In this document: piece by piece, positions 18,781 through 27,836 of the stretch | How the letters are laid out: each line of letters begins with the position of its first letter | Position numbering within the stretch: position 1 is the stretch's first letter | Origin: Amylibacter marinus | GTDB taxonomy: Bacteria; Pseudomonadota; Alphaproteobacteria; Rhodobacterales; Rhodobacteraceae | Assembly (NCBI RefSeq): GCF_030160015.1 | Contig: NZ_BSNN01000002.1 | Span: forward strand, 930,001-994,000 | Length of the DNA stretch: 64,000 nt | Reading direction: 5' to 3' | The notes under the pieces: model-generated | Told to the model about the DNA's origin: nothing | The model's input: the letters and a program-made list of their open reading frames with translations, nothing else | Databases searched by the model: none | Program-made: the position numbers and the translations under genes

Positions 18781-20511
18781 TCAGCGCATTTCGTCAATTG
18801 GTGTTACACCTAAAATGCCCAAGCCCGCCGCAACTGTGGCTTTTACAGCAGAAATCAGGGCCAATTTATCGCCCGTTGCGACCAAATTCTCCTCTTGCAA
18901 GAAGCGCACGGCCTGTTCTTCCTTGCCCAAATTCCACAGGCTGTGAAATTCCGAGGCCAGCTCGTATAGATAAAAGGCAATGCGGTGCGGTTCGTTATGC
19001 TTCGCTGCCAATTCCAAAAGACGTGGCCATTCAGCCAATTTCTTCACCAAATTTAATTCACCCACATGTTGCAAGGTGCTGAGACCCTGATCCGCGGGGG
19101 AGATTTTTAAATCCGCTGCCTTGCGCAACACAGAATTAATCCGCGCATGGGCATATTGCACATAAAAAACAGGGTTATCCTTGGATTGCTCTGTCACCTT
19201 GTCGAAATCGAAATCAAGAGGGGCGTCATTTTTACGCGTCAGCATGACAAAACGTGTCACATCAGGGCCAACCTGTTCTACCAGATCAGCCAAGGTAACA
19301 AATGTCCCCGCGCGTTTTGACATTTTAAACGGCTCGCCATTTTTATACAGCTTCACCAGCTGTGTTAGCTTGATATCTAAGGGCACGCGTCCATCAGACA
19401 GCGCCGAAACCGCCGCCTTCATCCGCTTTACATAGCCACCGTGATCAGCCCCCAGAATATCAATCAACAGATCAAACCCGCGCTCGATCTTATTGTTGTG
19501 ATAGGCAATATCGGGGGCAAAATATGTCCATGCGCCATCAGATTTTTTAACCGGACGATCTACATCATCACCGTGCAAGGTGGATTTAAATAGAGTTTGC
19601 TCGCGCGGCTCCCAATCATCGGGCTTTTTGCCCTTGGGTGGTTCTAGTACGCCTTCGTAAATCAGCCCCTTAGCATCTAAATTATCCAAGGCACCCTCTA
19701 TCGCGCCTGTACCGTATAGAGATTTCTCTGAGAAGAAATGATCCATCTTAATACCCAAAGACCCAAGATCCTTGCGCACCAAATCCATCATCGCGTCGGT
19801 GGCAAAAACACGAACGTCCGCCAACCAAACCGCCTCGGGTTGATCCACATAAGCATCCCCCACCTTGGCCTTTAGCGCATCACCCACCGCGATCAAATAA
19901 TCGCCGGGATACGTACCATCCTCAAAGGCCACCTCTTGGCCATGGGCCTCTAGATAGCGCAGATAAACAGAGCGTGCCAAAACATCGACCTGTGCACCAC
20001 CATCGTTTATGTAATATTCCCGCGTGACATCATAGCCGGCAAAATCCAGCAGGCTGGCCAGCGCATCGCCAAATACCGCACCCCGCGTATGGCCCACATG
20101 CAAAGGGCCCGTGGGGTTGGCAGACACATATTCCACATTCACCCGCTTGTTTGCCCCCATATCCGAGCGTCCGAAATCAGCCCCCTTGGACAATGCCTCG
20201 GGAATAATCGCCAGCCATGCTGTTGTTTCCAAACGCAGGTTCAGAAATCCAGGCCCAGCCACATCGGCGCTGATAATCCGCGTATCACCTTGCAACAATT
20301 GTGCCAATTTTTCAGCAATCATACGAGGGTTGACCTTGGCTGGCTTTGCCAAAACCATCGCCGCATTCGTAGCCATATCCCCATGCAAAGGATCGCGTGG
20401 CGGCTCGACGCTAACGTTTGAAAAATCCAACTCAGCGGGCAAATCCCCTGCGGTTTGCATTTGGGTTAGCGCGTCCAGCACCAGCGTACGAATATCAGCA
20501 AAAAGGTTCAT
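18781..20511 (-). CDS. argS: Arginyl-tRNA synthetase
   Basis: 576-residue class I aminoacyl-tRNA synthetase. The HIGH signature appears as [21 protein letters not shown] near residue 122, the KMSKS-like element as [17 protein letters not shown], and the C-terminal anticodon-binding DALR domain as [14 protein letters not shown] ... [16 protein letters not shown]. The N-terminal tRNA-binding module covers about residues 1-100. It follows dgt by 65 bases and is first to be followed by the SPOR gene 69 bases later. Confidence 0.97.
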   Translation of the reverse strand: MNLFADIRTLVLDALTQMQTAGDLPAELDFSNVSVEPPRDPLHGDMATNAAMVLAKPAKVNPRMIAEKLAQLLQGDTRIISADVAGPGFLNLRLETTAWLAIIPEALSKGADFGRSDMGANKRVNVEYVSANPTGPLHVGHTRGAVFGDALASLLDFAGYDVTREYYINDGGAQVDVLARSVYLRYLEAHGQEVAFEDGTYPGDYLIAVGDALKAKVGDAYVDQPEAVWLADVRVFATDAMMDLVRKDLGSLGIKMDHFFSEKSLYGTGAIEGALDNLDAKGLIYEGVLEPPKGKKPDDWEPREQTLFKSTLHGDDVDRPVKKSDGAWTYFAPDIAYHNNKIERGFDLLIDILGADHGGYVKRMKAAVSALSDGRVPLDIKLTQLVKLYKNGEPFKMSKRAGTFVTLADLVEQVGPDVTRFVMLTRKNDAPLDFDFDKVTEQSKDNPVFYVQYAHARINSVLRKAADLKISPADQGLSTLQHVGELNLVKKLAEWPRLLELAAKHNEPHRIAFYLYELASEFHSLWNLGKEEQAVRFLQEENLVATGDKLALISAVKATVAAGLGILGVTPIDEMR

Positions 20512-20576
20512 CGTTTTTCCAAGGATAATTTAGCGCGCATTTACCACAGGCCTGCCGCCTTCACCAGCCCTTTTGC

Positions 20577-21737
20577 CTATTTATCAAATCCCTTGCCAGC
20601 CAAAGCCGAACGCCCGAATAGCTGTTCAAAGCGCCCTAATGCATAACCATCCGTCATGCCCGATAGATAATCCGATACCCTGCGTGCGCGGGCCTGTTGA
20701 TCCAGCCCCGCCATGTCCCAATGTTTGGGCAGCGCGTCATTATCCTGCATGAAGCGGGCAAATAATTCTCCCACCACATGCGCACAGTCTTTACGCATTT
20801 CCACGACGGGTGGTGAACGGTACATGTTATCGAACAGAAAAGCGCGGATCACCTTTAGGTCTTGCCACATTGTGGATGAAAATTGAACTACCGGCGCTCC
20901 AATGGCGCGGATATCTTGGGCAGAGCGCGCGCCAGATTTCTCAATACGCGCCTTACTTTCACGGATCACATCATCCACCATCACCCCAAAAACACGCCGC
21001 AGGGCCTCGTGGCGTCGCCGTGAGGGATCAAGGCCCGGATGCAGGGCATCCACCTGAGCAAAGCAAGCCCCAACAATGGGCAGATCCAGTAGCTCCTCAA
21101 CGCAAAAGCTACCCGCACGCAAGCCATCATCCAGATCGTGGTTATTATAGGCAATGTCATCAGCAATCGCCGCGACCTGTGCTTCGGCACTGGCGTGGGT
21201 GTGTAACTCTAGGTCAAACTCTGCGCTGAATTCCGACAGCGCATAAGGCAGATCGCCCAGCACTGGCCCGTTGTGCTTGGCAATGCCCTCTAGCGTTTCC
21301 CATGTCAGGTTCATGCCATCAAAACCTGCATAGTGGCGCTCTAGGTTTGTGACAATTTTCAATGCCTGCGCATTGTGATCAAACCCGCCGTAAGGGGCCA
21401 TTGCTGCGGCTAATGCATCCTCGCCCGTATGCCCAAAAGGCGTATGCCCCAGATCATGGGCCAGTGCGATTGCCTCGGTCAGCTCTATGTTCAGGCCAAA
21501 CACCTTGGCCAATGTACGAGCCACCTGACCGACCTCAATGGTATGGGTCAGACGGGTGCGAAAATGATCGCCCTCGTGGGCTACAAATACTTGGGTCTTG
21601 TGTTTCAATCGCCGAAAGGCGGCGGAATGGATAATCCGGTCGCGGTCGCGCTGAAAAGGGCTACGGTGGGCGCTTTCGACCTCGGGAAATTGCCGCCCGC
21701 GCGTATTCGTTGGGTCGCATGCTATAATGCTACACAT
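20577..21737 (-). CDS. dgt: dGTPase-like deoxynucleoside triphosphohydrolase
   Basis: 386-residue HD-domain enzyme of the Dgt type-2 subfamily, which removes triphosphate from dNTPs. The start region has HRSPFQRDRDRIIHSAAFRRLKHKTQVF, then RTRLTHTIEVGQVAR, the metal-binding ALAHDLGHTPFGHTGE near residue 93-108, and a later histidine/aspartate in AIADDIAYNNHDLDDG. These are the H...HD...D ligands. The first gene of the long minus-strand operon running to scpB, and divergent from the erpA-like gene. Confidence 0.92.
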   Translation of the reverse strand: MCSIIACDPTNTRGRQFPEVESAHRSPFQRDRDRIIHSAAFRRLKHKTQVFVAHEGDHFRTRLTHTIEVGQVARTLAKVFGLNIELTEAIALAHDLGHTPFGHTGEDALAAAMAPYGGFDHNAQALKIVTNLERHYAGFDGMNLTWETLEGIAKHNGPVLGDLPYALSEFSAEFDLELHTHASAEAQVAAIADDIAYNNHDLDDGLRAGSFCVEELLDLPIVGACFAQVDALHPGLDPSRRRHEALRRVFGVMVDDVIRESKARIEKSGARSAQDIRAIGAPVVQFSSTMWQDLKVIRAFLFDNMYRSPPVVEMRKDCAHVVGELFARFMQDNDALPKHWDMAGLDQQARARRVSDYLSGMTDGYALGRFEQLFGRSALAGKGFDK

Positions 21738-21816
21738 TTGTGATCGCCTTTGTCTTGTAGCCGTTCTTTGGTCGGCTTATATTACCCCTGTACAGCAAAT
21801 AAGAGAGCCGTGAAAG

Positions 21817-22152
21817 ATGGACCTTACCCTGCCCCCGCAAGTAACCGAACGTGCCTTTGCCCAATTGGCACAGATCAACGCAAACACCGCTGAACCACAG
21901 GCCCTACGCGTGGCGGTCGAGGGCGGGGGATGTTCTGGATTTCAATATGAGATTACGCTTGAAGAGCAGGCAGATGCGGACGACATGGTTCTAGAACAGG
22001 ACGGGCAACGAGTGCTGATTGATCAGGTATCGTTGCCGTTTTTGGCCGATGCGGTGATCGATTTTACCGCCGAGTTGATCGGCGCGCGCTTTGTCATCGA
22101 AAACCCCAATGCCACCAGCAGCTGCGGCTGTGGGACGAGCTTCTCTATCTAG
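21817..22152 (+). CDS. erpA: Iron-sulfur cluster assembly protein (ErpA/IscA A-type)
   Basis: 111-residue A-type carrier that passes Fe-S clusters to apo-targets. The three conserved cysteines are present: one in EGGGCSGFQYEI near residue 38, and the pair in SSCGCGTSFSI at the C terminus. A-type carriers include ErpA, IscA and SufA, and sequence alone does not split them surely; the stand-alone location, outside an isc or suf cluster, favours ErpA. Its stop overlaps the stop of the opposing sulfotransferase-like gene by four bases. Confidence 0.88.
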   Translation: MDLTLPPQVTERAFAQLAQINANTAEPQALRVAVEGGGCSGFQYEITLEEQADADDMVLEQDGQRVLIDQVSLPFLADAVIDFTAELIGARFVIENPNATSSCGCGTSFSI

Positions 22153-23042
22153 GCGTGTTGGGCCTGTTGCAGCGTTATCTTGCGGCCCAAGTTTAACATT
22201 TCCATGCTAAAGGCGCGCTGATTGTCCTGTTCTAGCTGAACTGGGAAATCTTGGGGATCTAGGCGTGAATAGCCAAAACGCTCCATCAGCGCCGGATCGA
22301 TTTGAGCGTTAATTGATTCTACCCAAGGGGCGGTTAAGCGATGCTTCCATCCCTCGTCAGCATAAAACTCCTGTAGCTGGTCCAAGGGCTTGCCGTTACT
22401 TTTGGTCGATTGTTCGATGGGTTGTAGTTGTGCTTCTGGCAGGTCAAAACCGCGCAGCACCTCTGTCATCTGTGCGGCGGGATCTTGGATAAAATCCTCG
22501 AAGCGCAGGAACTGTATCGGCAGATCATGGCGCGCCGCGTGGTCGGCGAAATCCAGATAAGCGCTAAGCTTCTGATTCCAAAGCCCCAAAACCGATCCCA
22601 GAACAATGCCGCAATTGTCGCGCCGTTCAGTCAACCAAGGCCGAGAAATAAATGCACCAAAATCGCCCGTGCGCTCGGCCTTCATGTGGTAGGGTTTACG
22701 GGCCATAGACAGGGCCCAAGAATAGGGATTGCGCAGGGCAAACAACACAGACACCCGCTGGTCGGCGAAATCTGCTGACCAGCGCGGGCTAGCGTGCTTC
22801 CATGCGGCGATAGGATTGGTCTCATGGGCCACGTTATCGCGCAGGGCATCTACATAGATCTTGCGATACTCGCGCCGGTAATACAGGTTAATCCCTGCGC
22901 TTAACTTCGCCCATTCGACATTGCCCATAGTATCCGAAGCGCCCCCGGAATTCAGGGTCACCCCTTCGGCCCCTTGAAGCATCTGGATCATCGCCCGTGT
23001 GCCGGTATTTCGTTCGCCGAATAATTTGATTTTTTGTTCCAT
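22149..23042 (-). CDS. Sulfotransferase-like protein
   Basis: 297-residue protein resembling P-loop sulfotransferases. The N-terminal IKLFGERNTGTRAMIQML fits the 5'-phosphosulfate loop (G/R-N-TGT-R), and VSVLFALRNPYSWALSMARKPYH near residue 100 fits the 3'-phosphate loop with the conserved Arg and Ser. FLRFEDFIQDPAAQMTEVLRGF resembles the family's C-terminal segment. No signal or membrane segment is visible, so it would act in the cytoplasm with PAPS. It stands alone; no capsule or glycan genes are nearby, so the acceptor is unknown. Confidence 0.7.
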   Translation of the reverse strand: MEQKIKLFGERNTGTRAMIQMLQGAEGVTLNSGGASDTMGNVEWAKLSAGINLYYRREYRKIYVDALRDNVAHETNPIAAWKHASPRWSADFADQRVSVLFALRNPYSWALSMARKPYHMKAERTGDFGAFISRPWLTERRDNCGIVLGSVLGLWNQKLSAYLDFADHAARHDLPIQFLRFEDFIQDPAAQMTEVLRGFDLPEAQLQPIEQSTKSNGKPLDQLQEFYADEGWKHRLTAPWVESINAQIDPALMERFGYSRLDPQDFPVQLEQDNQRAFSMEMLNLGRKITLQQAQHA

Positions 23043-23135
23043 GGGCTCACCCTAGAAGTTGAAAGTTAACGCATTCCTAACTTGCGCAGGCTTGACGGGG
23101 GGGTATAGATTGCGCCCATATGAAAGGCCCCAAAC

Positions 23136-23918
23136 ATGAAAATCGCCAGCTTTAATATCAATGGGATCAAAGCCCGCCTGCCCGCATTATTGGACTGGTT
23201 GCGCGACAGCGCCCCAGATGTGGCGATGCTTCAGGAAATCAAATCCATAGATGAAAATTTCCCACGCGAAGAAATTGAGGCGCTCGGATATCATATCGAA
23301 ACCCATGGACAGAAGAGCTTTAACGGGGTGGCATTGCTGTCTAAGTTCCCGCTAGAGGACATCACACGTGGCCTGCCCGGTGACGACAGCGATGAGCAGG
23401 CACGCTATATCGAGGCCACCGTAATTGGCGATAAAAACGCCGTGCGTATTGGCAATCTGTACCTGCCCAATGGCAACCCGGTGCCAGGGCCAAAATATGA
23501 CTACAAGCTGGCATGGATGGAGCGGCTATATAAACAGGCACAAAGTCTGTTAGCGGCCGAAGAGCCTTTCTTGTTGGCGGGGGATTATAATATTATCCCG
23601 CAGGCCGAAGATTGCTGGGATACCAAGCCTTGGGAAAATGATGCCGCCTATTTACCCGCAAGCCGTGCGGCCTATCGCCGGATCGTAAACCTTGGCCTGA
23701 CGGATGCCTTTCGGGCGCGCGATACATCGGCAATGAATTACACCTTCTGGGATTATCAGGCGGGCGCTTGGCCAAAAAACAATGGCATTCGCATTGATCA
23801 TTTCCTGCTGTCACCCAGCTGTGCTGATATGTTGCGTGATTGCCAAACAGACCGCGAGGTGCGCGGCAAGGATAAGCCATCCGATCACATCCCTGTTTGG
23901 GTCGAGTTGGATATCTGA
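23136..23918 (+). CDS. xth: Exodeoxyribonuclease III
   Basis: 260-residue AP endonuclease/3'-exonuclease of base excision repair. Motifs match ExoIII: KIASFNINGIKARLPALLDWL at the start, DVAMLQEIKSID (metal-binding Glu), NGVALLSKFPL, RIGNLYLPNGNP, LAGDYNIIPQAEDCWD (Asp and Asn), and GIRIDHFLLSPSCADM ... KPSDHIPVWVEL (catalytic Asp-His). Length is normal. It is convergent with a small minus-strand frame whose stop lies two bases away. Confidence 0.96.
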   Translation: MKIASFNINGIKARLPALLDWLRDSAPDVAMLQEIKSIDENFPREEIEALGYHIETHGQKSFNGVALLSKFPLEDITRGLPGDDSDEQARYIEATVIGDKNAVRIGNLYLPNGNPVPGPKYDYKLAWMERLYKQAQSLLAAEEPFLLAGDYNIIPQAEDCWDTKPWENDAAYLPASRAAYRRIVNLGLTDAFRARDTSAMNYTFWDYQAGAWPKNNGIRIDHFLLSPSCADMLRDCQTDREVRGKDKPSDHIPVWVELDI

Positions 23919-23919
23919 T

Positions 23920-24126
23920 TTACAAGGCTTTGCGCTCTAGGGACGCTGCCACCGCAAATTCTGTGTAACTTTGAAACAAATGCCCCTGCCCTATACTCAG
24001 GCCGTCAACCAGCCGCCAATCAAAGCCCCGCGCTGAAGATTTGGCGTACAAAAGCGCCATCGCTAAACAACAGCCCATGGAAACGGGCTGTGATAATTGG
24101 GTAAGGCGCGTAGGTTTCTGGCCCAT
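23920..24126 (-). CDS. Small hypothetical protein (68 aa)
   Basis: 68-residue frame filling almost exactly the gap between xth and the flavin monooxygenase gene. It starts ten bases after the monooxygenase stop and ends next to the xth stop. The protein has a moderately hydrophobic segment (VSMGCCLAMALLYAKSSARGF) and a C-terminal HLFQSYTEFAVAASLERKAL that reads like a real helix. No motif is recognised. The ribosome binding site is weak (AGCAGGG). Tight packing and non-repetitive, protein-like composition support a gene, but without comparison it could be chance. Confidence 0.4.
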   Translation of the reverse strand: MGQKPTRLTQLSQPVSMGCCLAMALLYAKSSARGFDWRLVDGLSIGQGHLFQSYTEFAVAASLERKAL

Positions 24127-24136
24127 GGCGGCCCTG

Positions 24137-25288
24137 CTACAATGGTCGTGTCACATCGTGATTATATATCCAGTCGGTGCGCCGTCGTAACAGGCCAGGC
24201 GCAAGGGTGCTGGTGATTTTCAGGCCAACAGTGGCGGTACGCCGCGCCAATGGATTGGATATATGGAACAGCCGCCCATTGGATTTTGCGGCGCGCTGGA
24301 GCGCGCTACAGCGCGGCTTGCGCAACATTTCGTAGCGCTGCAGGGCACTGGGAATTTCCGTTGTCTGGTCCAAGCTATCGGCCAAGACCCACGCATCCTC
24401 GATGCCCATACAAGCACCCTGCGCCATATAGGGCAACATTGGGTGGGCGGCATCCCCAACCACCACCAGATTACCGCGCGACCACGAATTCAGCGGCGGG
24501 TGATCAAACAGGCCCCATAACTTTGGCGCTGTTACCTGATCAAGGGCGGCGCGCACATCTGCGCTGAACCCTAGGAAATGCGCGCGCATATTTGCTCCGC
24601 TGTCGGGTATATCCCAGCCCTCGGCTGTCCATGATTTACGCCGTTCGACCGCCACGATGTTCAATAGTGTCTGATCCCGTAGCCCATAAAAGACCACATG
24701 CCGCCCAAGCCCCATATACACATTGGTATCACGCCAAACTTCGGCGCCCTGTGGCATGGGAACCAATGCCCGCCAAGCCACCTGACCGGTGAAAGCGGGT
24801 TCTATGCCATCAAGAAAGGCCATGCGCGTGGGCGAGCGCACCCCATCCGCCGCCACCACCAGATCAAAATCATGTGCGACGCCGTTAATCCGAATACTGC
24901 CCGCGCCGCCATCTGCCAATGCGGGTTGACCCATATTCAGGGTCACACCTGCCGCGCGTGCTTGTTCAGCCAGCAAGGCAATGAAATCGGCGCGGTGCAC
25001 TTGATAATAGGGATGATCGGGCTGGGTGTTCAGGGGGGTTCTCGAGAGTAACATCCCCCGCGCCCCGCGTAGATTTACGGCCTGGGGTGTACCGCAGGGG
25101 ATTGCGTCCTTCAAATCGATACCCAGATCCGTTAGGACACGCAGCGCATTGGCGCTGATTTGGATGCCCGCGCCAACTTCTGCGAAATCCTCAGCCTGTT
25201 CGAAAATTTCTACATCGGCACCACGCCGCGTCAATGCGATGGCGCTGGTCAGCCCCGCAATTCCCGCCCCAATGATGCCAATTCTCAT
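24137..25288 (-). CDS. FAD-dependent monooxygenase (salicylate/hydroxybenzoate hydroxylase-like)
   Basis: 383-residue class A flavoprotein hydroxylase. The N-terminal Rossmann motif is MRIGIIGAGIAGLTSAIAL with the ribose-binding acidic end at DVEIFEQ; the DG motif is DLVVAADGVRSPTR near residue 150; the GD motif is LVVVGDAAHPMLPYMAQGACMGIEDA near residue 280. Relatives hydroxylate aromatic acids with NAD(P)H and oxygen (salicylate 1-hydroxylase, 3-hydroxybenzoate 6-hydroxylase). No ring-cleavage genes are adjacent, so the substrate is unclear. I start at the ATG of the Rossmann motif (25288); an upstream in-frame start adds 16 residues lacking similarity. Confidence 0.82.
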   Translation of the reverse strand: MRIGIIGAGIAGLTSAIALTRRGADVEIFEQAEDFAEVGAGIQISANALRVLTDLGIDLKDAIPCGTPQAVNLRGARGMLLSRTPLNTQPDHPYYQVHRADFIALLAEQARAAGVTLNMGQPALADGGAGSIRINGVAHDFDLVVAADGVRSPTRMAFLDGIEPAFTGQVAWRALVPMPQGAEVWRDTNVYMGLGRHVVFYGLRDQTLLNIVAVERRKSWTAEGWDIPDSGANMRAHFLGFSADVRAALDQVTAPKLWGLFDHPPLNSWSRGNLVVVGDAAHPMLPYMAQGACMGIEDAWVLADSLDQTTEIPSALQRYEMLRKPRCSALQRAAKSNGRLFHISNPLARRTATVGLKITSTLAPGLLRRRTDWIYNHDVTRPL

Positions 25289-25318
25289 CTGCGTTAACGC
25301 CACTTTCAATCTCCTAAC

Positions 25319-25345
25319 CAAAAACACCGGACCCAAGGGCCCGGC
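25319..25345 (-). terminator. Rho-independent terminator after dksA
   Basis: Reading the minus strand, a GC-rich stem (CCGGGCCC with GGGTCCGG, one mismatch, TT loop region) is followed by GTGTTTTTGG. It sits about 45 bases downstream of the dksA stop and before the monooxygenase gene, so it should separate the two transcripts. Confidence 0.65.
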
Positions 25346-25388
25346 GCTGTTTCAAAATTGGAATTTCGATTGCATTGCGAATTTCCAG

Positions 25389-25805
25389 TTAATCGTCGCG
25401 GTGGACCTTTTCTTTGCGCTCGTGGCGCTCTTGGGCCTCGAGCGAAAGAGTGGCGATCGGACGTGCATCCAATCGCTTTAGTGAAATAGGTTCACCGGAT
25501 GCTTCGCACCAGCCGTAGGTGCCATCATCCAAACGGCGCAAGGCGCTATCGATTTTTGCCACCAGTTTGCGCTGGCGATCCCGTGTGCGCAATTCTAGGG
25601 CACGATCGGTTTCCTCTGAGGCACGATCTGCAACATCTGGAATGTTTCGTGTACCTTCTTGCATGCCTTCGATGGTTTCGCGCCCCTCTGCCAGCAATGA
25701 TGCGCGCCAATCTTTAAGTTTCGTTCGGAAATATTCTTGCTGACGATCGTTCATAAATTCTTCGTCTTCGGAAGGACGGTAAGCTGTATCAAGCACTGTA
25801 GTCAC
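25389..25805 (-). CDS. dksA: DksA-type RNA polymerase-binding transcription factor
   Basis: 138-residue DksA/TraR family protein that binds the RNA polymerase secondary channel and, with ppGpp, controls stringent-response promoters. The central coiled coil (about residues 20-95) has the acidic tip region EETDRALELRTRDRQRKLV. The zinc-finger part reads GTYGWCEASGEPISLKRLDARPIA: only Cys100 of the usual four cysteines remains (Ser103 at the second position). This degenerate finger is known from alphaproteobacterial DksA proteins. A terminator follows the gene. The start at 25805 gives a typical length; an internal Met18 is possible. Confidence 0.9.
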   Translation of the reverse strand: MTTVLDTAYRPSEDEEFMNDRQQEYFRTKLKDWRASLLAEGRETIEGMQEGTRNIPDVADRASEETDRALELRTRDRQRKLVAKIDSALRRLDDGTYGWCEASGEPISLKRLDARPIATLSLEAQERHERKEKVHRDD

Positions 25806-25896
25806 CCTTGTAATTCCTAGTTCAATTCAAAACATCCTTCCCAAAAGTCGAGAAAATTGTTTATCACGCATCACCTATCTTGATTTGACCCGATTG

Positions 25897-25915
25897 TCAC
25901 CTAAAACTTAGGTGA
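25897..25915. promoter_or_regulatory. Operator-like palindrome between dksA and the GNAT gene
   Basis: Perfect inverted repeat TCACCTAA-AAC-TTAGGTGA. An additional half-site TCACCTA occurs about 27 bases to the left (around 25871), and GAGGTGAG recurs at the GNAT ribosome binding site. The size and symmetry fit a dimeric repressor site acting on one of the two divergent genes. The protein that binds it cannot be named. Confidence 0.5.
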
Positions 25916-25993
25916 GTTTCACGCATATTTTGACCCAGTTGGTTAATTTCTCTAAGGTTTTTCCGAATCACAAAACACGTTTGAGGTGAGTAC

Positions 25994-26434
25994 ATGACAT
26001 TGGTTATTCGCGCTGTAGATGCAGGAATGGCGCCCGATTGGAGGCGATTATGGCGACACTATCTAGAATTTTACAACACTGAGAAACCGCCAGAGATCTA
26101 TGATGCGGCATGGGCGCGAATCATTGCGCCAGACAGCGGTATGCACAGCGCATTGGCCTTTCACGATGATCAGGCGGTTGGGCTCGTCAACTATCTATAT
26201 CACGATACTTTTTGGTCAGTAGAGCCACGGATTTATCTGAATGATTTGTTCGTAGACCCCAATGTTCGTGGCACCGGCGCCGGGCGCGCGCTCATTGAAT
26301 ATGTAGAGGCAGAATGCCGTAAAGAGGGGGCAGAATGCCTCTATTGGTTGACCGCAGAAGATAACATGACCGCGCGACGATTATATGATAAGGTTTCTAG
26401 GTTAACGCCCTTTATAAAGTATGAGATTCGATGA
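25994..26434 (+). CDS. GNAT family N-acetyltransferase
   Basis: 146-residue acetyl-CoA-dependent acetyltransferase. The acetyl-CoA-binding motif A appears as IYLNDLFVDPNVRGTGAGRALIEYVEAEC (R-x-x-G-x-G/A at about residues 92-97), followed by CLYWLTAEDNMTARRLYDKVS, the motif B region. A GAGGTGAG ribosome binding site precedes the ATG. Its stop overlaps the start of the DUF2927 lipoprotein gene (ATGA), so the two are coupled although their functions are not obviously related. The substrate amine is unknown. Confidence 0.85.
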   Translation: MTLVIRAVDAGMAPDWRRLWRHYLEFYNTEKPPEIYDAAWARIIAPDSGMHSALAFHDDQAVGLVNYLYHDTFWSVEPRIYLNDLFVDPNVRGTGAGRALIEYVEAECRKEGAECLYWLTAEDNMTARRLYDKVSRLTPFIKYEIR

Positions 26435-27792
26435 AATCCATTGTCGCGTGCATAAGTTTAGTGAGCCTATTGATCGGCTGTGCCCCTATTGGGGCACCAA
26501 TCAGCAAGACATCACAGGTGCACGCGCCCTTGATTGCCCATGAGTTTGCCAATCCCAGCCATTCTACGGCCATTCGCAGATCTAATCTGGATATCGCCAG
26601 CGAATTTTTGGACTATAGCTTTGGGTTGGAAACCGGTGCGACCATAAACCAGTTCAGCCGTTTTAACGGGCGTATTGTTGTCGCCTTTACACAATCTGCG
26701 CCCTTGGATTTACAGCGCGATTTGAACAAATTGGTAAAGCGCCTACAAAATGAGGCTGGATTGAATATTGTGGTGGGGGCCACGGGCGGGCCGGCCAATA
26801 TATACATCAACCGCATCACCCCCAGACAGCTAAGCTCTGCCCTTCCTGGTGCCGCATGTTTTGTTGTGCCAAATGTGCGCAACCTGCAAGAATTGCGCAC
26901 AGGGCGCAAAACTGCTGCCACCGATTGGACGCAATTGGATGGGCGCAGTGTGGCCAGTATTTTCCTGCCCAACAATCATTCCCCCCAAGAAGGGCGTGAT
27001 TGTCTGCATGAGGAATTGGCGCAGGTTCTAGGGCCAGTGAATGACCTGTTTCGCGTGGCGGATACCATTTTTAACGATGACAACATGCATGTGGTTTTGA
27101 CCAATTACGATATGCTGTTGTTACGCCTGACCTATGATAGCCAGTTGCGCAATGGCATGTCGCGCGGGGATGTGGCTGCACGCTTGCCAGAGATGCTACG
27201 CCGCCTAAACCCCACCGGCGAGGGATATGGCACCCGCCCCGTCCCCAAGGCCAATGATGCATGGAAGAAGGCCATATTCTCGGCTCTTGGCAAGAGCGGC
27301 AACGCCAGCGCACGTATGCGCCACATTAACCGCGCAGTTAGCATTGCCCAGAACCAAGGCTATCGAGATAATTTGCTGGCATTTTCCTATTTCTCGCGCG
27401 GGCATTTGCAGGCGAAGTCCAACCCAGAGGCCGCGGTGGCGGATTTCACACGCGCCTATGGCATCTATTCGCGCGCCTACGGCAGCGAGAGCATCCAAGC
27501 CGCGCAGGCGGCGGTTCAGCTGGCCTCTTATACCTTTACAGGCGGGGATGTTACGGGGGCCTTGGCGTTGATAGAGCCCAGCATTTTGGCAGCGCGCCGC
27601 GCCCAAGATGCCACATTGCTGTTCCGGCTACTGGCGCTAAAGGCCGCGATTAAGAAACACCAGAACGAAACCATTGTGGCCAACCAGCTGTACCGCGAGG
27701 CGCATTCATGGGCCTATTATGCGCTGGGTACGCGGCCCTTGGTCGCACAGATATTTGATCGCATTAACTCTCTCGCCCCGCCCAAGGGGTGA
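26431..27792 (+). CDS. DUF2927 domain lipoprotein with helical C terminus
   Basis: 453-residue exported protein. Residues 1-16 are a signal peptide with a lipobox ending SLLIGC (Cys17), so it is probably a lipoprotein. A DUF2927-like domain follows (about 60-250; FSRFNGRIVVAFTQ, ANIYINRITPRQL, DCLHEELAQVLGPVNDL with a protease-like HEE, and LTNYDMLLLRLTYDSQLRNGMSR). The remaining ~190 residues are helical, with TPR-like pattern (AVADFTRAYGIYSRAYGSESIQAAQAAVQLA). Role unknown; the HEEL motif raises the possibility of a metal site. It overlaps the GNAT gene upstream. Confidence 0.72.
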   Translation: MKSIVACISLVSLLIGCAPIGAPISKTSQVHAPLIAHEFANPSHSTAIRRSNLDIASEFLDYSFGLETGATINQFSRFNGRIVVAFTQSAPLDLQRDLNKLVKRLQNEAGLNIVVGATGGPANIYINRITPRQLSSALPGAACFVVPNVRNLQELRTGRKTAATDWTQLDGRSVASIFLPNNHSPQEGRDCLHEELAQVLGPVNDLFRVADTIFNDDNMHVVLTNYDMLLLRLTYDSQLRNGMSRGDVAARLPEMLRRLNPTGEGYGTRPVPKANDAWKKAIFSALGKSGNASARMRHINRAVSIAQNQGYRDNLLAFSYFSRGHLQAKSNPEAAVADFTRAYGIYSRAYGSESIQAAQAAVQLASYTFTGGDVTGALALIEPSILAARRAQDATLLFRLLALKAAIKKHQNETIVANQLYREAHSWAYYALGTRPLVAQIFDRINSLAPPKG

Positions 27793-27836
27793 TCTTGGGG
27801 GTTGAGAAACCCATTCACCACTTCCATATATAGGTT

